Source: Aldrovandia affinis (lineage: Eukaryota > Chordata > Actinopteri > Notacanthiformes > Halosauridae). From it: a DNA stretch of 64,000 nucleotides. Within the stretch, counting starts at the first letter, position 1. Each line of letters begins with the position of its first letter. The notes under the pieces were generated by a model, which made no database searches, was not told where the DNA came from, and worked only from the letters and a program-made list of their open reading frames with translations. The stretch lies in contig JAINUG010000130.1 in assembly GCA_029706075.1 (NCBI GenBank), positions 1,034,383 through 1,098,382 of the forward strand. The letters run 5' to 3'. The position numbers and the translations under genes were made by a program. Shown one piece after another: positions 59,720 to 64,000 of this stretch.

Positions 59720-61940
59720 TTAGATTTTATTTTGCTACTAAACGTCTGAAGTTGCTATCAGTTTTTGTCGCATTGTCATTGAAACATTTGGGCCGCGTGA
59801 CATAATTTGCGATTTGGGAATCACAACTGTAAAGGTGTCAGATGAGGGCAAAGTTATTTTGTTTACCAGGTTTAATTTTATGAGCTGTCTTTGCTCATGA
59901 AAATTCATGGCGAGTGCTCTATCGAATCGTTCTATGGATTAAGCAAAGCCAATTACATCATTGATAGCAGTGTTTACTCACAGTTTGAAGGCTCTTTGCA
60001 TAATCTGATTAATCAGGACATGTTTGTTCTACTTTCGATAGTGGGTCTATTAGTGTAATTACTGTATCAATGGTTATGACCTCCACTACAGACATGCTGT
60101 TATTATCGGTTCAGTAGGTGGATTTTAAATGCAAACAGTAGAAGATAACGTTCTATGGAAAACATTTGTTCGTACGGATCATTAGTTATATGTGAAATAA
60201 AAATGCGAAACAATGATTTATTACTCAATTATACCTATTCATATCACAATAAAGTTTGGCAACATGACCCGTGATCCTTCGTTAAAATTTGTGTAGCTCC
60301 GAAAGTCGTGCCATAGTTGATTCAAAGCAACATCACTGGTTGCCTGCTACGTTTTTGGTCGTCACGAATAACCTTACTCAAATAAAATGGCATGCTAATG
60401 TCCTTTTTATATGCTTCGGTGACTGACATCTTTATGAATTAAACAGAGTGGCTGTGCAATCGTGGGGCACACTTGTATGAAAGGTTAAGTAGTAACAGTC
60501 AACATGTGCCGAAGCTTCGAGGATGTGGCTGCTAGCTGAGATCCACCCACACTCTGGAAGGGTGCCAGAAGGTACCTTATGTTACGCACAAACCCACGGA
60601 ATATGCGCCCCCCCCAACCACTCACACATATGCACACAGTGAGGAACACAACATGTCAAATGCAGCCAAGGCTGACTGAAAAACTTGAATAAAATGTGGT
60701 TCCTCACTGTCGTCTAACTGTTGCATCAAACTCACTCATGGTGAACGTTCATCAAAAGTGTAGAACAATTGATACTGCGCCAACACTAGATAAAAAAAGT
60801 TGGCACGTGTGCATCGGTTTCAAGAAGGCCATATCGTTTTGGTCATATAGAAACCTACCAGGTGTCAGAAATCAAAACGTCTCTCTAATGATCACCAATC
60901 ACCAGCCGTCATTTCATTTTTCAAAGTCAGAGTGCAGTAAGTCATACACAGATCTGGGATCAAAAATCTCCCTCTTAAAATCCAAGCATTGATGTTGTGG
61001 GAAATACACAAAACTGACCTAAGATCAGCATGTAGGGGTAGCCTCACCCCACTCCTTTTGAGAATTTTACTGGTAGGGGCATGTTTCTGTTCTGGAGCAG
61101 ACACGGCAGCTCAGTGTGATGTTCTTAACATAAAGGTAGATGCCCTAAAATAATTGAAGAACAAAAATAAATAAGACGTCATGTGCTCACAGTATGCACA
61201 GTGCATGCAGGCACCACTGCTGGAGGCCACCCTGCCATCCCACAACCCCCAGCCCGGTGACTTATGTCTGTGGTTAATAAGCATTCAGAATAGAGCTAAC
61301 CTCCACAGTGCTCCTCACTGTTAGGAATCAATACAGCTTCAAACACACCAGCCACACAATTTATTGCTTCTTCTGGGCTGAATGTTGATAGGTCAGACTC
61401 TGTGCTGCCTAGGAAAAGAGCTTACCCCAGCACTTTAAGCCCAGGGGGCCGTAAAATATGTCTTTCTCATTTAATATGCTGTATTAGACTAAAGTTATGA
61501 AAGCATTGATTTCGGCAGGCAGTTACAATGCACAATTTGTCAGTAGGATGGTACTGTTCCATTCAGTGCTGGACAGGGTGAAAAACAGAAAAATATATAA
61601 ATCCATTTTGCTCATTTGTTCATGTGTATGTTCAGGAAATTCAGTCAATGTTTTATTTTGCATGTGATTATTATATTATCCTTGCATTGTATAATTTTTT
61701 TCTGCTCAGTGTAGTATAATTCATTGGCGGGGGGGGTGTGATCATACGAGTCAACCTAAGACTGAGGACAACCAAGTGGCTGTTTATCACGCCTCGTCTT
61801 TGGTCAGACAGGCCGAGGGTGACGTCTAAGCCCATCTCGGCCATTTTAAGTGAAGTCTGCAGAGTCACTGCTGTAAACATCCAAGGCTGATTGCAAAGTG
61901 ACCCATCTATTCCTCTTGATGTCACCTACCTTTCATTTTT
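59720..61940. other. No gene recognised; one regulatory candidate
   Basis: A perfect 12-bp palindrome CTGATTAATCAG (60005-60016) within homeodomain-motif-rich sequence (59880-60120) is a possible enhancer core. CAGATCTGGGATCA ... GACCTAAGATCAGCA (60949-61032) looks like a fragment of a common fish repeat. No coding frame of interest. Confidence 0.35.
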
Positions 61941-61951
61941 GACAGACTGTT

Positions 61952-62217
61952 AAGAGATATTTACACAATTACACCACAGAACACTGCAAGATTGTGAGAC
62001 ACATTTACACAATGACACCTCAGAACACTGCGAGACATTTAAAGAATTACTCCACTAAACACTGTTATACAATGATACAATTATAACACGGAACACTGTG
62101 AGAGACATTTACACAATTGCCGCACTGAATGCTGTGAGACTAAGAGGGACATTTGCACAATTACGTCACTTAACACTGTAGGAGACATTGACATAATTAC
62201 ACCACAGAGCATTCTGG
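61952..62217. repeat. Degenerate minisatellite, about six units of 36-65 bp
   Basis: The unit is roughly GAGACATTTACACAATTACA followed by CCACAGAACACTG and a short spacer. It recurs at about 61952, 61996, 62032, 62100, 62146 and 62181 with substitutions and length changes. No reading frame is kept across units. Confidence 0.8.
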
Positions 62218-62219
62218 AA

Positions 62220-62750
62220 GGATGGACTCAGGGAGAGAAGTACTAGACTTGTCTTATTTGTAATATTGGTCTATATTCATACAATTTACAACCATGTGTT
62301 TCATCATCATACAAAATTAGTACATATTATACATTGTGACATAGGCCTGGATACGATCAACATTTGTCCTTGACTTGGACTCACAGTAAATGCAAGTGTT
62401 AATATTTTTTCCTAAAAATGCCAGAGGTGCACATTTTGTCCGCACTCACTTGCCAGTACTTTACTCAAATTTAACCAGACAAGATGGATATTCAGTCATT
62501 AAAAGTTTGCCATTCCTTGAGCCAAGAAAGAAAGCCTTACACCTGATACAATAACGATCAAGAGTGACAGAGACTCTGTATGTATTCTACAAAGCACTGA
62601 GTTGCAAAACAAAAATAGCATGAATGAAATTTTCCAAATTGTTATTATGTTAACCATTGTGACATATTGTTACTGTAAACACAATAAAACAACTTTTTGA
62701 AGGTTTTGCTGGTGGGTAATTAACTGACACACACTTTACTTTACTCCACC
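62220..62750. other. No gene recognised
   Basis: AT-rich single-copy DNA. Confidence 0.4.
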
Positions 62751-62754
62751 CACC

Positions 62755-63040
62755 CACTGGGGGCGACAGTACCTCAGTGCTGGTTCAAATCCTACAAAAC
62801 CCAAAAAACAATTAACTGGAAACTGGAGGAATGCCAGTTCACTTCCTGGGACACTGACAAAGTGCCCTTGAGCAAGGCAGTGAATCCCTAACTGCTCCTG
62901 GGCTGTCGTACTATGGCTGACCCTGCGCTCAGACCTGGAATACATATGTATACTGGTCTTTGTGTGGGTGTATCTAGGAGAGATATGCGAAAAGACAAAT
63001 TTAAATTGCCTTGTGTAACATGGTGAATAGAGTATATCCC
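62755..63040 (+). repeat. tRNA-derived SINE (teleost V-SINE-like)
   Basis: Contains a B-box-like CTGGTTCAAATCCTAC, then TGGGACACTGACAAAGTGCC, CTTGAGCAAGGCAGTGAATC, CTGGGCTGTCGTACTATGGC, TGACCCTGCGCTC and a decayed tail with AGATATGCGAAAAGAC. The order matches a common fish SINE. The A-box end is not clear. The tail is interrupted by unrelated bases near 62945-62975. Confidence 0.7.
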
Positions 63041-63350
63041 TACTATACCTGTATTTTATACAGTATATAACACATTCTTTCAATTCAACTCCCTCCTCTC
63101 CCCATCCTTACGGTGCGCAACACAGAACAGAGAATTATGACCTGAAATGATGTATATGATATGTAAGTGCTGTTGTATTAATATTAAAAATAATATTACC
63201 TGATTGTGACCAATTGCAATATGAGATCTCATGTAGCTTCTAGTTTGATTTGTTTAAACTTTTGTTAAAGTACCACTGAAATTAGTTAAACTACCAGTAA
63301 AGAGTCAAAAAGCTATTTTAGTCATTTAGTTGCTATGCAAACATTATTTT

Positions 63351-63575
63351 CAGATCATGCAGTCATATTTTCATATTTGGTTCTGTGTGCCTCAGTAGGT
63401 AAAGCATGGCGTTGGCAACGCTTAGGTTGTGGGTTCAATTCACACTGGGTCCACATATACTGAAAAATGTATGCATTCACTACTGTAAGACGCTTTGGTT
63501 AAAAGCGTCTGCTTAATGGCATATATTATATATATATATTATTTTCAACACCTGAAAATATGACTGCATGATCTG
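63351..63575. repeat. Perfect 23-bp inverted repeat with a SINE in its loop
   Basis: The arm at 63351-63373 (starting CAGATCATGCAG) is the exact reverse complement of the arm at 63553-63575 (ending CTGCATGATCTG in part). The loop is 179 nt and holds the SINE. The arms do not extend further on either side. Confidence 0.9.
63384..63530 (+). repeat. tRNA-derived SINE with L2-type tail (salmonid SlmI-like)
   Basis: The head reads GCCTCAGTAGGTAAAGCATG, GCGTTGGCAACG, with a B-box region TGTGGGTTCAATTCACAC. The short body has GAAAAATGTATGCATTCACT and the tail is TGTAAGACGCTTTGGTTAAA, AGCGTCTGCTTAATGGC, followed by an AT-rich end. It is complete from head to tail at about 145 bp. It lies within the loop of a perfect 23-bp inverted repeat (63351-63373 and 63553-63575). 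Confidence 0.82.
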
Positions 63576-63579
63576 CATG

Positions 63580-64000
63580 ATCTTTTTTGGCCCCCAAAAA
63601 TGTAATTTATATTGTATGTTCAAAGGAAGATAAATGGAAGAGTAATTTGTTGGGAGTCAGTCTCCTGGGACCATGGTCCATTAACTGCATGCATATTCAT
63701 AGAGGAAGTTAATCATTATATTGCAACTAGGTGTAGGGACCTACAACTCTTACTACTGCAAGGTATTAGCTGCTTATGTAGCTAGGTGTAAGATGCCACT
63801 GTTGACCCAATGAAGGTCCCCTGAGAATTAAACACTGTGGTCGCTTGGATTTTTAGGTGTTTAGATAATTGTTGGTCGGCGTTTACTTGGAATATGGGAA
63901 AACACCAGTCTCGTCTTTATGCCGTTCAGCTCTAATGTGGATGACAGCGACCAGCCGCCAGCAGTGTTATGACAACTGCATCACACATGCCTTCCTCCCA
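63580..64000. other. No gene recognised
   Basis: Single-copy DNA to the window end. No coding frame or repeat identified. Confidence 0.4.

Noticed and set aside
60945..61060. A MITE with GATCTGGGATCA and TGACCTAAGATCAG ends
   Set aside because: The halves resemble a common fish repeat, but no terminal inverted repeat or target duplication could be defined, so it was not listed as an element.
63384..63460. A possible functional tRNA gene
   Set aside because: The A- and B-boxes belong to a SINE with body and L2-type tail, and no acceptor-stem pairing is present. The heads at 1.1, 6.1, 22.4, 31.0, 49.9 and 59.6 kb were rejected as tRNA genes for the same reason.

Overview
This window is nuclear DNA of a vertebrate, almost certainly a teleost fish. 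The evidence is the repeat content: Tc1-like transposons with the inverted ends and transposase fragments common in ray-finned fish, tRNA-derived SINEs whose 3' tail is the fish-wide motif ending in GCGTCTGCTAAATG, an L2-type LINE 3' end, fish-type hAT MITEs, Gypsy-like LTR pieces and long (GT)n and (GA)n microsatellites. The order within teleosts cannot be fixed by eye. A SINE family ending in ATTGGCAACCAAATTGGGAG may point to an early-branching group, but that is only an impression.

No complete protein-coding gene was found. Apart from transposon remnants, the longest open frames (under 190 codons) look like chance. The window reads as a gene desert or a very large intron. The one gene-like signal is a CpG-dense block at about 57.5-57.95 kb with a good splice-acceptor sequence at its left edge and ATG codons in good context on both strands. 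Several moderately GC-rich, non-repetitive blocks with homeodomain-, SOX- or FOX-like motifs (near 9.0, 14, 20.5, 26, 42.7, 45, 52.9 and 60 kb) are candidates for conserved regulatory elements.

Layout. 1-12 kb: a head-bearing SINE copy, two ~1.1 kb solo LTRs of one family (2673-3904 and 9308-10467, each with a 4-bp target duplication), a (GA)n tract joined to an LTR remnant, and a deleted Tc1 element. 12-29 kb: SINE remnants, microsatellites, an hAT-like MITE, a GC-rich internally repeated block at 27.3 kb and otherwise single-copy DNA. 29-34.3 kb: a minus-strand solo LTR with a fold-back MITE inside it, another SINE, and an L2-like LINE end with an in-frame stop. 34-50 kb: mostly single-copy DNA with two more Tc1 remnants, a 102-bp pure (GT)n and a SINE. 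50-64 kb: an LTR-like segment with strong nested hairpins, a Gag relic, the CpG block, a degenerate minisatellite and two more SINEs, one of them inside a perfect 23-bp inverted repeat.

The clearest result is a set of dated insertions: two MITEs sit inside LTR copies whose uninterrupted relatives lie elsewhere in the same window, so the target duplications can be read directly against an empty site.
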